DNA of 41,556 nucleotides from Planctomycetota bacterium (GTDB taxonomy: Bacteria; Planctomycetota; Planctomycetia; Planctomycetales; Planctomycetaceae): the NCBI GenBank assembly GCA_027624335.1, contig JAQBWV010000029.1:1-41556 (forward strand), written 5' to 3'. The notes beneath the pieces are model-generated. The model was given only the letters and a program-made list of their open reading frames with translations. It did no database searches and was not told the origin of the DNA. The translations under genes and the position numbers were made by a program. Of the stretch, positions 16,328-24,830 are shown piece by piece (position 1 is the first letter of the stretch; every line of letters starts with the position of its first letter).

Positions 16328-17752
16328 ATGACACGACGCATCCATTCGTCGCTGACCAGAACTCTGCTGGTCGTCATCGCCGTGCTGCTGAGTTCGCGAT
16401 TCGTGATCGGGGCAGACCGTCCCAACGTCCTGCTGATCGTGAGCGACGATCAAAGGCCGGACACCATTGCGGCGCTCGGCAATAAGATCATTAGAACGCC
16501 GAATCTCGATCAGCTGGTTCGGGAAGGTACCGCGTTTACACGAGCAACCTGCGGAAATCCAATCTGTACTCCCAGCCGGGCCGAGATTCTCTCTGGATGC
16601 TCCAGCTTTCGCAGCGGCGTGATCGACTTCGGGAAACCGATCAACCCTGAGCTGCCGCTGATGGCTCGCTGGTTCGCTGACGCCGGATACCGGACCTCGT
16701 ACGTTGGAAAGTGGCACAACGATGGAGCACCGATTGAGCGTGGTTATTTGCGGACGAACGGTCTGTATCGAGGCGGCGGAGGCAAATGGTACAAGCCTCA
16801 GGTCGATTGGGTCGGGCGTCCGGTCACCGGATATCGCGGTTGGATATTTCAATCGGATGACGGAACGTTGTTTCCGGATCGTGGAGTTGGTCTGACTTCG
16901 GACATCAGCGAGAAGTTTGCGGATGCCGCCATCGAACTGCTCGGACAATCCAGCGACAGACCGTTCTTTCTGCACGTCAACTTCACCGCTCCGCATGATC
17001 CGCTGATGGTGCATCCGGATTTCGCGGACATGTACGACGCCGCGCAGATGCCGCTGCCGAATAACTTTGCGGCGAAACATCCGTTTGATCATGGAAACTT
17101 TGACGGACGAGACGAACAGCTTTTCGCCTGGCCAAGAACTCCGGAGGAAACTCGCGGCGAGTTGGCGGCGTACTATGCGGTCATCTCGCACATGGACGCT
17201 CAGATCGGACGGATCCTGAAAGCGCTTTCGAAGTCGGGCGAATTGGAGAACACGATCATCGTGTTCTCAAGCGACCATGGTCTGGGACTCGGCAGTCACG
17301 GCCTGCGAGGCAAGCAGAGCATGTACGAGCACACGATTGGCGTGCCTCTGGTCATGCGCGGACCTGGCATCTCGCAGGGAAAACGCCTGGCGACACAGTG
17401 CTACTTGCGAGACCTGTTTCCCACGCTGTGCGATCTGGTCGGCATCGAAGGGCCGGGAGAAAAGATCGACGGGCGGAGTCTTCTGCCAGCGATCAGCGGC
17501 AAGAAGTCGCAGGTTCACCCGTTCGTGGTGGGGTACTTTCGAACTTTTCAGAGAATGATTCGGTACGACGACTGGAAATACATTGAGTATCCTGCCGCCA
17601 ACAAAGTCCAATTGTTTCATATTTCCGAGGATCCAGACGAACTGCGCGACCTTTCAGACGATCCGGCGCGGACGAAGACACGAATCGGAATGGCAGTGAC
17701 TCTGCATCGTTGGATGAAGGAGAACGGCGATCCTTTGGCGACTTCAGAATAG
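16328..17752 (+). CDS. Secreted Cys-type sulfatase
   Basis: The ATG at 16328 gives 474 aa; AGGAG at 16313-16317, inside the end of pgk, is its ribosome-binding site. A signal peptide (1 to about 29, ending VIGA) precedes RPNVLLIVSDDQRPD, with metal-binding D40 and D41. The sulfatase signature C80-T-P-S-R84 marks the Cys matured to formylglycine by an FGE-type enzyme. Later family parts are GYRTSYVGKWH (about 117-127), FLHVNFTAPHDP (near 219) and the metal-binding VFSSDHGLGLGSHG (about 313-326). It probably acts in the periplasm or outside on sulfated carbohydrates. The frame's apparent upstream extension to 15905 is antisense-free shadow inside pgk. Confidence 0.94.
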   Translation: MTRRIHSSLTRTLLVVIAVLLSSRFVIGADRPNVLLIVSDDQRPDTIAALGNKIIRTPNLDQLVREGTAFTRATCGNPICTPSRAEILSGCSSFRSGVIDFGKPINPELPLMARWFADAGYRTSYVGKWHNDGAPIERGYLRTNGLYRGGGGKWYKPQVDWVGRPVTGYRGWIFQSDDGTLFPDRGVGLTSDISEKFADAAIELLGQSSDRPFFLHVNFTAPHDPLMVHPDFADMYDAAQMPLPNNFAAKHPFDHGNFDGRDEQLFAWPRTPEETRGELAAYYAVISHMDAQIGRILKALSKSGELENTIIVFSSDHGLGLGSHGLRGKQSMYEHTIGVPLVMRGPGISQGKRLATQCYLRDLFPTLCDLVGIEGPGEKIDGRSLLPAISGKKSQVHPFVVGYFRTFQRMIRYDDWKYIEYPAANKVQLFHISEDPDELRDLSDDPARTKTRIGMAVTLHRWMKENGDPLATSE

Positions 17753-18084
17753 AGCAGGCGTTATCAAAGTGGTTCGCAAACTGAGACTGGCAGCAATCTC
17801 AGCACTTACAGAATCAGAATACACCCATGCGGCACCCCGCATCGACACATTCCGATGCAGCAGAGTGCCTGGAGCATTCTGCGAGGAACCGTCGCAAAAA
17901 GCTCCACTGTAAATCCAGGCAAGAAGCGACAGCAGAACTTGATGAATGTGTTGGCGACTGTGATTTGCTACGAAACTCATCCAATCTGAGAAATTCGGCA
18001 AACAACCTGGCGATTGGCACAGCGAGTGCATTAAGTAGTTTCAGCGGTGACAGGCGTTGGCCCGCACTTGTTGCCGTCGGTCTT
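17753..18084 (+). other. Gene-poor stretch that may encode a small RNA ending at the UUCG terminator
   Basis: No supported protein gene is seen; the short frames have odd composition and no family. Just before the terminator, about 18043-18075 (CGGTGACAGGCG...CACTTGTTGCCG) can form a second stem using several G-U pairs, which is typical of transcribed RNA. A terminator 330 nt beyond the sulfatase stop can end either a long 3' UTR or a separate small RNA. I found no match by eye to tmRNA, RNase P RNA, SRP RNA or 6S RNA. Confidence 0.3.
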
Positions 18085-18124
18085 AGCGTGGCGGATGACT
18101 TCGGTCATCCGTCACGCTTTTTTT
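18085..18124 (+). terminator. Strong intrinsic terminator with UUCG tetraloop
   Basis: AGCGTG (18085-18090) pairs with CACGCT (18113-18118), G18091 wobbles with T18112, and CGGATGAC (18092-18099) pairs with GTCATCCG (18104-18111). That makes a 15-bp stem capped by TTCG (18100-18103) and followed by seven T (18118-18124). It faces plus-strand transcription from the pgk and sulfatase side and insulates the aldo/keto reductase gene. Confidence 0.92.
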
Positions 18125-18273
18125 GTGCGCTGAAATCCGCTCGGCCGGTCAATCCAACAGGACAGCGGCAGGAATACTGCGCCGCAGCGTGACATCCTGA
18201 GTGCCAGTCTCAATAATCAAGCTTCGTCGATGTGACCTGACTCAATCATCAACTTAGTGCGATAAGGCTTGTG

Positions 18274-19281
18274 ATGGACTATCGAAATCTCGGCAAGGCG
18301 GGTGTCAAAGTCTCACCGATCTGTCTCGGAACCATGATGTTCGGCGGGCAGACCAGCGAAGCTGACGCGATCCGAATCATTCACCAGGCGAATGATCAGG
18401 GAGTCAATTTCATCGATACGGCGGACATGTACGCCGGTGGCGAATCGGAAGTCGTCACGGGCAAGGCGGTCGCTGACCGACGGAATGACATCGTGCTGGC
18501 AACCAAGGGTGTGCAGAAGATGGGCGATGGTCCCAACGACATGGGAGCCAGCCGAAAGCACCTGATGCACGCACTGGACGAAAGCCTGCGACGGCTTAAT
18601 ACAGATTTCATCGACATCTATTATTACCACGCTCCGGATTACTCAACGCCGATCGAGGAATCGATGCGGGCGCTGGACGACATGGTCCGCTCGGGCAAGG
18701 TCCACTACATCGGTTGTTCAAACTTCCGCTCATGGCGAGTCTGCGAAGCACTCTGGACAAGCGACAAGCTGAACCTGCACGCGTTTTCGGTGTTGCAGCC
18801 GCTTTACAACATCATGAACCGCGACATCGAAGTCGAAGTTCTGCCGATGTGTCAGCAGAAGGGGCTCGGCGTTGTGAGTTACTCACCGCTGGCCCGAGGC
18901 ATCCTGACCGGCAAGTACAAGCCGGGCGAAGGCTATCCGGAAGGAAGTCGGGCATCGCGAAATGATCCGCGCATGCAGCAGGCGGAACTGCGCGACGCCA
19001 GCATCGAGCTTTCACAGAAGATCGCCGACTACGCCCGCAACACAAAGGGTTGCGAGCCGACTCACTTCGCGCTGGCCTGGTGCCTGGCGAATCCGATTCT
19101 GACGTCGATCATTCTCGGACCGAAAACCGAAGCGCAGTTCGCAGACAACATGAAATGCCTGGACGTCAAGATTACCGCAGCGGATGAGGACTTCATCGAC
19201 GACCTGATTCCGGTTGGCGAACACAGCGGCAAGGGCTTCCAGGACACCGCTTATCCAGTGACAGGCCGGCCTCGAGGTTAA
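18274..19281 (+). CDS. Aldo/keto reductase
   Basis: The ATG at 18274 (AAGG upstream; 335 aa) is preferred over the GTG at 18271. It is a TIM-barrel NADPH-dependent oxidoreductase with the full catalytic tetrad: D48 (FIDTAD), Y53 (MYAGGESE), K78 (VLATKGV) and H119 (YYYHAPD). The cofactor-side segments GLGVVSYSPLARGILTGKY cut across about 205-220 and the C-terminal SIILGPKTEAQFADN are typical of AKR families related to the Kv-beta/YdhF-like group. It is followed by GntP and MFS carriers on the same strand, which suggests sugar or sugar-acid metabolism. The substrate is unknown. Confidence 0.95.
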   Translation: MDYRNLGKAGVKVSPICLGTMMFGGQTSEADAIRIIHQANDQGVNFIDTADMYAGGESEVVTGKAVADRRNDIVLATKGVQKMGDGPNDMGASRKHLMHALDESLRRLNTDFIDIYYYHAPDYSTPIEESMRALDDMVRSGKVHYIGCSNFRSWRVCEALWTSDKLNLHAFSVLQPLYNIMNRDIEVEVLPMCQQKGLGVVSYSPLARGILTGKYKPGEGYPEGSRASRNDPRMQQAELRDASIELSQKIADYARNTKGCEPTHFALAWCLANPILTSIILGPKTEAQFADNMKCLDVKITAADEDFIDDLIPVGEHSGKGFQDTAYPVTGRPRG

Positions 19282-19306
19282 GCTTGTTCGGTCAAGCGGG
19301 GATTTT

Positions 19307-19385
19307 GAACGCAGAGGCCGCTGAGCGAAAAAGACGCAGGGGATGAGGAGATTTCACCTTATTTCTTCGCGAGGCCTCTGCGTTC
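19307..19385. repeat. Inverted repeat with 13-bp perfect arms
   Basis: GAACGCAGAGGCC (19307-19319) and GGCCTCTGCGTTC (19373-19385) are perfect inverted copies around a 53-nt purine-rich loop (gagcgaaaaagacgcagggg). It lies between the aldo/keto reductase stop and the GntP start. Cores of the 'CGCAGAGGC' kind occur as dispersed repeats in many environmental bacteria. It may be a repeat element or a long-loop terminator; a short T-rich run (tacttttg) follows. Confidence 0.65.
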
Positions 19386-19466
19386 TACTTTTGAAAGAGT
19401 TTTCAATCGGCAAGTTGACGCGCCAGACTCCGTCAGGCACAGCCTGATCTACGAGGGAATTCATCG

Positions 19467-21227
19467 ATGGACGCATCTGCCACCTGGACCATCACGACGC
19501 TCTGCACGGGAATGCTGATCGTCATCGGTGGCATTCTGGTACTGCGACTGCACGCCTTTCTGGCTCTGACGCTGGCGGCGTTAACGGTCGCATTCATGAC
19601 GCCACGCGAAATCGTTGAGCGATCACTGATCGAACAGGTCGCCCGCCCCATCGCAGCGGTTGAGCTCGGACCTGAAATCGCGCAGTCGACACAGTCAGCT
19701 CATGGTCCGGTCTGGTTGAGAATCCTTACCGTACGCCCCGGAACCCGACAGCCACCCGAACAGTCACAAGTGCTGCGTCGGGAAGGAAACAGCCTGATTA
19801 AGATCGGCTGGTTCATCTATTATTCGAATACTCATATTTCGGATCAGGAAGGGCCCGAAGGAGTCGAAAACGGACGCACGACCCAGGTCGGTCGATACTT
19901 CTATATCGGCCCGCAGAGGCTTCCCCAACCGGGGGATCTGCTGGTTCCTGAATCGTCGATGGCCGAGATCGTGTCGACGTCGAAGCAGACAATCGCGAAT
20001 CGGGTTGTTAATGGATTCGGATCAACCGCCGGCAAGATCGGCATTCTGATCGCCATGGCGTCGATCATCGGGAAATGCCTGCTGGACAGCGGAGCGGCGG
20101 ACCGGATTGTCCGCGCGGCTCTTGCGAAGTTTGGAGAGAAGTTTGCGCCGCTGTCGTTTGTGCTGAGCGGATTTCTGCTGGGCGTCCCCGTGTTCTTCGA
20201 CACGGTATTCTATCTGATGATTCCGCTCGGCAAGGCGATGCAACTACGGACCGGACGCAACTATCTGCTCTTTGTGCTGACCATCGTGGCCGGAGCGACG
20301 ATGGCGCACTCGCTGGTTCCACCGACGCCCGGCCCACTGGTCGTGGCTGAGGAACTCGGAGTCGACATCGGCGTAATGATCCTCGCTGGTTGCATCGTCG
20401 GATTCTTCACGGCTGGGTTCGGTTACCTTTACGCGTCGATGTTTGCGAACCGAATGTGGACGCTGCCATTGCGCGAGACTCCCGATTTCTCAATGAAAGA
20501 CCTTGAGGAACTATCAAATCGCCAGGAGTCAGAGCTCCCTCCATTCTGGCTTTCGATCATCCCGATCGGGTTGCCCGTTGTACTGATTGCCGGCTACAGC
20601 GTGATCAAGGCTCTGACGAAGGCCGAAGTGTTGACTCTATCCGCCCCGGTGAATTCGATCCTCGCCACACTCGGCGACAAGAACATCGCGTTGATTATTT
20701 CCGCCGTAATCGCGATGTCGACGCTGATCTGGTCGCGCAGACTTTCCCGCAAGGACCTGGCCGATGCGGTCGGGTCGGCTCTGGCCGGTGGAGGGATCAT
20801 TATTCTGATCACTTCTGCGGGAGGGGCGTTTGGATCAACACTACAGGCAACGGGAGTCGCCAATCTGATCCAGGATCTTTCAGTGACGTCGCCCGCTATG
20901 ATCATCACGATGGCCTGGCTGATCACCGCCGCCATTCGAACAGCACAAGGGTCGGCGACTGTGGCCATGATGACTGCTGTGGGAATTCTGGGCGGCCTCG
21001 CTCAGTCGGGATCGCTGCCCTTCCACCCGGTTTACCTGGCTCTGGCCATCGGTTGCGGTTCCAAGCCGATCGCCTGGATGAACGATTCGGGCTTCTGGGT
21101 GATCACTCGCATGAGCGGCATGACTGAAGGCGAAGGCCTGAAGTACATCACTCCCATGACAACGTTGATGGGAGTTGTCGGCCTTGTCGTCACCATCGCT
21201 GGAGCACTGCTGTTTCCGATGGTGTGA
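19467..21227 (+). CDS. GntP-family permease with a soluble insertion
   Basis: A 586-aa inner-membrane carrier; GntP proteins import gluconate and related hydroxy acids with protons and are usually about 450 aa. Two N-terminal membrane segments (about 13-46) are followed by an extra soluble region (about 52-180, including VWLRILTVRPGTRQPPEQ and GRYFYIGPQRLPQPGDLLV). The GntP core then resumes at VNGFGSTAGKIGILIAMASIIGKCLLDSGAADRI (split near residues 181-214). Later family parts include PTPGPLVVAEELGVD and IRTAQGSATVAM. GAGGGA precedes the ATG. The MFS gene follows 63 nt later, so co-transcription is likely. The substrate is inferred only by family. Confidence 0.9.
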   Translation: MDASATWTITTLCTGMLIVIGGILVLRLHAFLALTLAALTVAFMTPREIVERSLIEQVARPIAAVELGPEIAQSTQSAHGPVWLRILTVRPGTRQPPEQSQVLRREGNSLIKIGWFIYYSNTHISDQEGPEGVENGRTTQVGRYFYIGPQRLPQPGDLLVPESSMAEIVSTSKQTIANRVVNGFGSTAGKIGILIAMASIIGKCLLDSGAADRIVRAALAKFGEKFAPLSFVLSGFLLGVPVFFDTVFYLMIPLGKAMQLRTGRNYLLFVLTIVAGATMAHSLVPPTPGPLVVAEELGVDIGVMILAGCIVGFFTAGFGYLYASMFANRMWTLPLRETPDFSMKDLEELSNRQESELPPFWLSIIPIGLPVVLIAGYSVIKALTKAEVLTLSAPVNSILATLGDKNIALIISAVIAMSTLIWSRRLSRKDLADAVGSALAGGGIIILITSAGGAFGSTLQATGVANLIQDLSVTSPAMIITMAWLITAAIRTAQGSATVAMMTAVGILGGLAQSGSLPFHPVYLALAIGCGSKPIAWMNDSGFWVITRMSGMTEGEGLKYITPMTTLMGVVGLVVTIAGALLFPMV

Positions 21228-21290
21228 TCGGTTGCCAGAGCGACCAGACAATCTGTCAATGAGTTTTGAAGCTCAGCAAAGGCGAAACGC

Positions 21291-23273
21291 ATGTCTGACG
21301 CAGCAATATCGCAGTCAACGGCCACGCGAGTTCGCTACGTGATCGTGGCCGCGGCGACTCTGATGTCGTTCCTGTTGTACCTCGACCGATTCTGCGTTTC
21401 CTTCGCCGTTGATTACATCAGGCAGGATCTGGGGATGACACAGGGGCAGGCCAAATGGTTTCTCAGCGCGTTCTTCTGGTCGTATGCGCTGGCTCAAGTT
21501 CCGGCTGGCTGGTTGAGCGATCGATTCGGCGCGCGGATCATGCTTGTCATTTACATTTTAACATGGTCGTTTTTTACGGGACTCATCGGTGCCGCACCAA
21601 CTTTTGTCATGCTTATCGGTGCCCGACTTGGCCTCGGTCTCGGTCAGGCAGGGGCCTATCCGACCGCTGCTTCGATCGTCGGTCGCTGGATGCCTATCGG
21701 GGCCCGCGGAAGCGCGAGTGCCACGGTTGCCACAGGAGGTCGAATTGGTGGAGCAGTCGCTCCGTTGCTCACCGCGTATCTCATCGTCCAGTTGGTGCCC
21801 AGTGATGCGCCGGTGAGAATCGCGACGAATGATGTGCTGATTCCAAATCAGATTGCCGCTCGGCTGACGTCGAATGAGATTTCCGAATCTGCCCTGGAAT
21901 TCAGCCTCACGAAACGATTGAATGATGACGAACGTTCTGTGCTCTCGCCGGGCGGTCATCTGTACCGTTTGAACAAGTTGAATGAAGAAATCGCCATACT
22001 CACTGACGAGTCGATCGCGCACTGGTATGACGCGATCCTGGAGGGACTCTGGCTAAAGCGACCACCAGCCGATGTAACTGCGGAACTTGATAAGAAGTGG
22101 CAGCAGGCCGGTATGGAATCAGGGCGGCTGGGTGTCAAGGAATCGACCGTCGAAGAACTGCTTAACCAAAGAGGCACGCAGCAGCTTTTTGAGATCATTA
22201 AAAAGTCGCCCAATGCTGATCCACAGGTCATCGTGGACTTCTTTGATCGACTTATTGATTTGCCAGACCTTTACGACCCGGCAACGATGAAGTCGCTGAA
22301 TCTTCCAAAAGAAGCGTTGAAGACGCTTGGACGGATGGAGTCAGGTGACTCGCAGATTGATGATGCGACGAAACTGCGCTTCAATCGGTTCGTCCTCGAA
22401 GGTGTTTTCGGTAAGGAAATCAAGAAGTTTTATGGGCAGGGGTGGCGACCGATTCTCTACATTTACGGAGCGGCCGGCATCTTTGTAGCGGCGTTCTTCT
22501 GGTTCTTCTTCCACAATCGACCGGAAGTTCACCCGTGGAGTAATGAGGCCGAACACGCTCTGATCCTGAAAGGCCGAGAAGACCTCGCGAAGCATGATGG
22601 GCAGAAACTGGAAGCTGCTCCGGTCAAAGAACTCATAAAGAGCTTCAACATGTGGTGCAGCTGCTTTTCACAGTGGGGCACTAATGTCGGATGGGTCTTC
22701 CTGGTAACCTGGCTTTCACGATACCTCATGGACGCTCACAACGTTCCGATTATTGAACGCGGCACGATGGCGATGACGCCGGTTCTAATCGGGATGCTCG
22801 GTATGATGTCCGGTGGCACCGTCACGGACATGCTGGCGATGAAGGTTGGAATCAAATGGGGACGCCGGATTCCGATTGCCGGATCGCGAGTCGTCGCGAT
22901 GCTGGCCTATCTTGGCTGCATCGGCATTACGACACTGCTGGCTCCGGAATCGCCACTGAATACGCCGTGGGTCTTTGTGGCGTTGTTTTCGGTCGTTGCT
23001 TTCTCGACAGACTTCGGAACTCCATCGAGCTGGGCGTTCACACAGGACATCGGCGGACGTCAGGTGGGCTCAGTCCTGGGCTGGGGCAACATGTGGGGGA
23101 ATCTGGGAGCCGCAGTTTCGCCGCTGATTTACGATTACTATCTCGGCGAAAATCCGGGACTTCGAGAATGGAATATGATGTTTGCCGTCTGTGCTGCTGC
23201 GTTTCTGTTTTCGGGTGTCTGCGGTCTGCTGATGGACGCCACAAAGCCGATACTTCCTGAAGAAAACGACTGA
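21291..23273 (+). CDS. MFS transporter (anion:cation symporter type) with a large loop insertion
   Basis: A 660-aa carrier against about 430 usual for the family. TM1 to TM5 (about 17-168) include the D-R-F-G motif in loop 2-3 (WLSDRFGARIM) and the family stretch LGLGLGQAGAYPTAASIVGRW split near 113-133. About 210 hydrophilic residues (170-380), with helices and many charges, sit between TM5 and TM6, on the periplasmic side in standard topology. TM6 resumes at GWRPILYIYGAAGIF and RPEVHPW, as in hexuronate/glucarate-type symporters, and TM7 to TM12 follow. It lies behind a GntP carrier that also bears an insertion. The substrate is unknown; an organic anion is likely. Confidence 0.92.
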   Translation: MSDAAISQSTATRVRYVIVAAATLMSFLLYLDRFCVSFAVDYIRQDLGMTQGQAKWFLSAFFWSYALAQVPAGWLSDRFGARIMLVIYILTWSFFTGLIGAAPTFVMLIGARLGLGLGQAGAYPTAASIVGRWMPIGARGSASATVATGGRIGGAVAPLLTAYLIVQLVPSDAPVRIATNDVLIPNQIAARLTSNEISESALEFSLTKRLNDDERSVLSPGGHLYRLNKLNEEIAILTDESIAHWYDAILEGLWLKRPPADVTAELDKKWQQAGMESGRLGVKESTVEELLNQRGTQQLFEIIKKSPNADPQVIVDFFDRLIDLPDLYDPATMKSLNLPKEALKTLGRMESGDSQIDDATKLRFNRFVLEGVFGKEIKKFYGQGWRPILYIYGAAGIFVAAFFWFFFHNRPEVHPWSNEAEHALILKGREDLAKHDGQKLEAAPVKELIKSFNMWCSCFSQWGTNVGWVFLVTWLSRYLMDAHNVPIIERGTMAMTPVLIGMLGMMSGGTVTDMLAMKVGIKWGRRIPIAGSRVVAMLAYLGCIGITTLLAPESPLNTPWVFVALFSVVAFSTDFGTPSSWAFTQDIGGRQVGSVLGWGNMWGNLGAAVSPLIYDYYLGENPGLREWNMMFAVCAAAFLFSGVCGLLMDATKPILPEEND

Positions 23274-23345
23274 CGCTGGTTTTGTGAAACACGCGTCGAA
23301 ATTGCCGTTACTTCGAACAGAATTCTTCGCAGGAATCCAATTGCC

Positions 23346-24617
23346 ATGAAGGCAGAGATTATTTCGATCGGCAGCGAACTCACCAGCGGAGCAAAGCTCG
23401 ACACCAACAGCCAGTGGCTCAGTATGGAGCTTTCGGAAATCGGAATTCCGGTCCATTTCCACGCCACGATGGCCGACGACCGCCAGACGATGCTCGAAGT
23501 GTTTCAGACAGCGGTCAAACGCTCGGATATCGTTCTCGTGACAGGAGGACTGGGCCCGACTCTCGACGACCTGACTCGAGAATTAATTGCCGAGCTAACT
23601 GGCACTGAGCTTGTCCTCGACGAGCCCTCGCTGAATTTCATCCGGCAGATGTTTGAGAAACGCGGCCGAGTGATGGCCGACCGGAATAAGATCCAGGCGA
23701 TGTTCCCGGCAGGCAGCGAAGTGTTGAGCAATCCGGTGGGAACGGCGCCTGGCATCTGGATGGCGATAGCCCGCGAAGATCAATCACCGTGCCTGCTGGC
23801 AGCGCTGCCGGGAGTACCGAGCGAAATGAAGATCATGTATCGCCAACAGGTGCTGCCACGTTTGCCACAGGGCGATCGAGTCATTCGTCGCAGTAGCGTT
23901 CACTGTTTCGGGCAGGGCGAATCCAACATCGAAGAAATGCTTGGCGACCTTACCGCACGGGATCGGAATCCTGAAGTCGGCATTACCGCATCGTCGGCGA
24001 CCATCAGTCTGCGGATCGCGGCGCATGGTTCAAACATCGCGGACTGCGACAAGGCTCTCGCTGTAACCAAAACACTGATCAGAGAAAAACTCAGCACGCT
24101 GGTGTTTGGAGAGGACGACGACACACTGCAGTCGGTCGTTGTCGGACTGCTGAGAAAGCGAGGCTTGACGCTGACCACCGTCGAAGCCGGCACGCGAGGA
24201 ATGCTGGCACAGTTGGTGTCCACTTCTGCTGGAGCTGACTCCTGCCTGCTGGGGTCGGTCGTCCTCAACGGTTCGCCGAGCGTCGTGATTTCGATTGGCG
24301 ACGCTGACGACGCATCATCTGCCGATGCTGCAGACTCCGGCACAGGCTCTCTGAGTCTCGTCTCCGCCGAAGAGACGCTCGAAATGGCACAAAATTCACG
24401 CCGTCGATTTGAAAGCGACTTTGCGCTTTCGATCTCACCATTCAGCGAGCCGACCGCTCCGGGTGAACCGGCGACATCGTTCATCGCTCTGGCAGGGGAC
24501 GGCATCAACGAAGTCCACGAGCACCAGATTCTCATCGACCCGGCAATCGCTAGACCGAGGGCCGCGAAGGGTGCTCTCAATCTGTTAAGACTCCATCTGA
24601 TCAGCGACAACTCATAA
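23346..24617 (+). CDS. cinA: CinA-family protein with a degenerate C-terminal deamidase domain
   Basis: A 423-aa protein of normal CinA length. The N-terminal domain (1 to about 170) is the MoCF/COG1058-type domain with EIISIGSELTSGAKLDTNSQWL and the loop VTGGLGPTLDDLTRE (about 63-77). The middle region (about 180-255) has CFGQGESNIEE. The C-terminal part should be the NMN deamidase (PncC) domain, whose active loop normally reads ESCTGG; here it is E280-A-G-T-R-G285, so the Ser is lost. The last 100 residues are Ser/Ala/Asp-rich. It may retain only the N-terminal activity. AGGA precedes the ATG. Confidence 0.9.
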   Translation: MKAEIISIGSELTSGAKLDTNSQWLSMELSEIGIPVHFHATMADDRQTMLEVFQTAVKRSDIVLVTGGLGPTLDDLTRELIAELTGTELVLDEPSLNFIRQMFEKRGRVMADRNKIQAMFPAGSEVLSNPVGTAPGIWMAIAREDQSPCLLAALPGVPSEMKIMYRQQVLPRLPQGDRVIRRSSVHCFGQGESNIEEMLGDLTARDRNPEVGITASSATISLRIAAHGSNIADCDKALAVTKTLIREKLSTLVFGEDDDTLQSVVVGLLRKRGLTLTTVEAGTRGMLAQLVSTSAGADSCLLGSVVLNGSPSVVISIGDADDASSADAADSGTGSLSLVSAEETLEMAQNSRRRFESDFALSISPFSEPTAPGEPATSFIALAGDGINEVHEHQILIDPAIARPRAAKGALNLLRLHLISDNS

Positions 24618-24691
24618 CGGGATTCAACTTTCGATTTGAATCGGCTAATCGGGTGATATCATCAGTCTCGTCGGTCGAAACATCGAAGTGT

Positions 24692-24781
24692 GCAGGGTGC
24701 GTGTAGTGAAGCGAAACGCAAGTGTGGTCTGCAGACTGTTACTGCAATCTGGTGCGTTTCGATCCGCTGTACGCACCCTGC
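24692..24781. repeat. Long imperfect palindrome, family B (GCAGGGTGCG core)
   Basis: The 29-nt arms 24692-24720 and 24753-24781 are inverted copies with about 5 mismatches. They start with GCAGGGTGCG, mirrored by CGCACCCTGC, and end with CGAAACGCA / TGCGTTTCG. The 32-nt loop contains a smaller ctgcag dyad. Partial complementarity (ATCGAA) extends outside the arms. It lies between cinA and the DUF1549 gene and shares its core with the element at 30374-30512. Confidence 0.85.
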
Positions 24782-24830
24782 GAATATTCGATATTCAAAA
24801 GTGGCACAACCGCTTGAGGAGAGGTGAACA

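Noticed and set aside
16241-17191. 316-aa minus-strand open frame
   Set aside because: It is antisense to the first sulfatase, which carries the CTPSR signature; codon-mirrored composition explains the frame.
17827-18192. 121-aa plus-strand frame before the aldo/keto reductase
   Set aside because: It reads straight through the UUCG terminator and has no coding-like composition.
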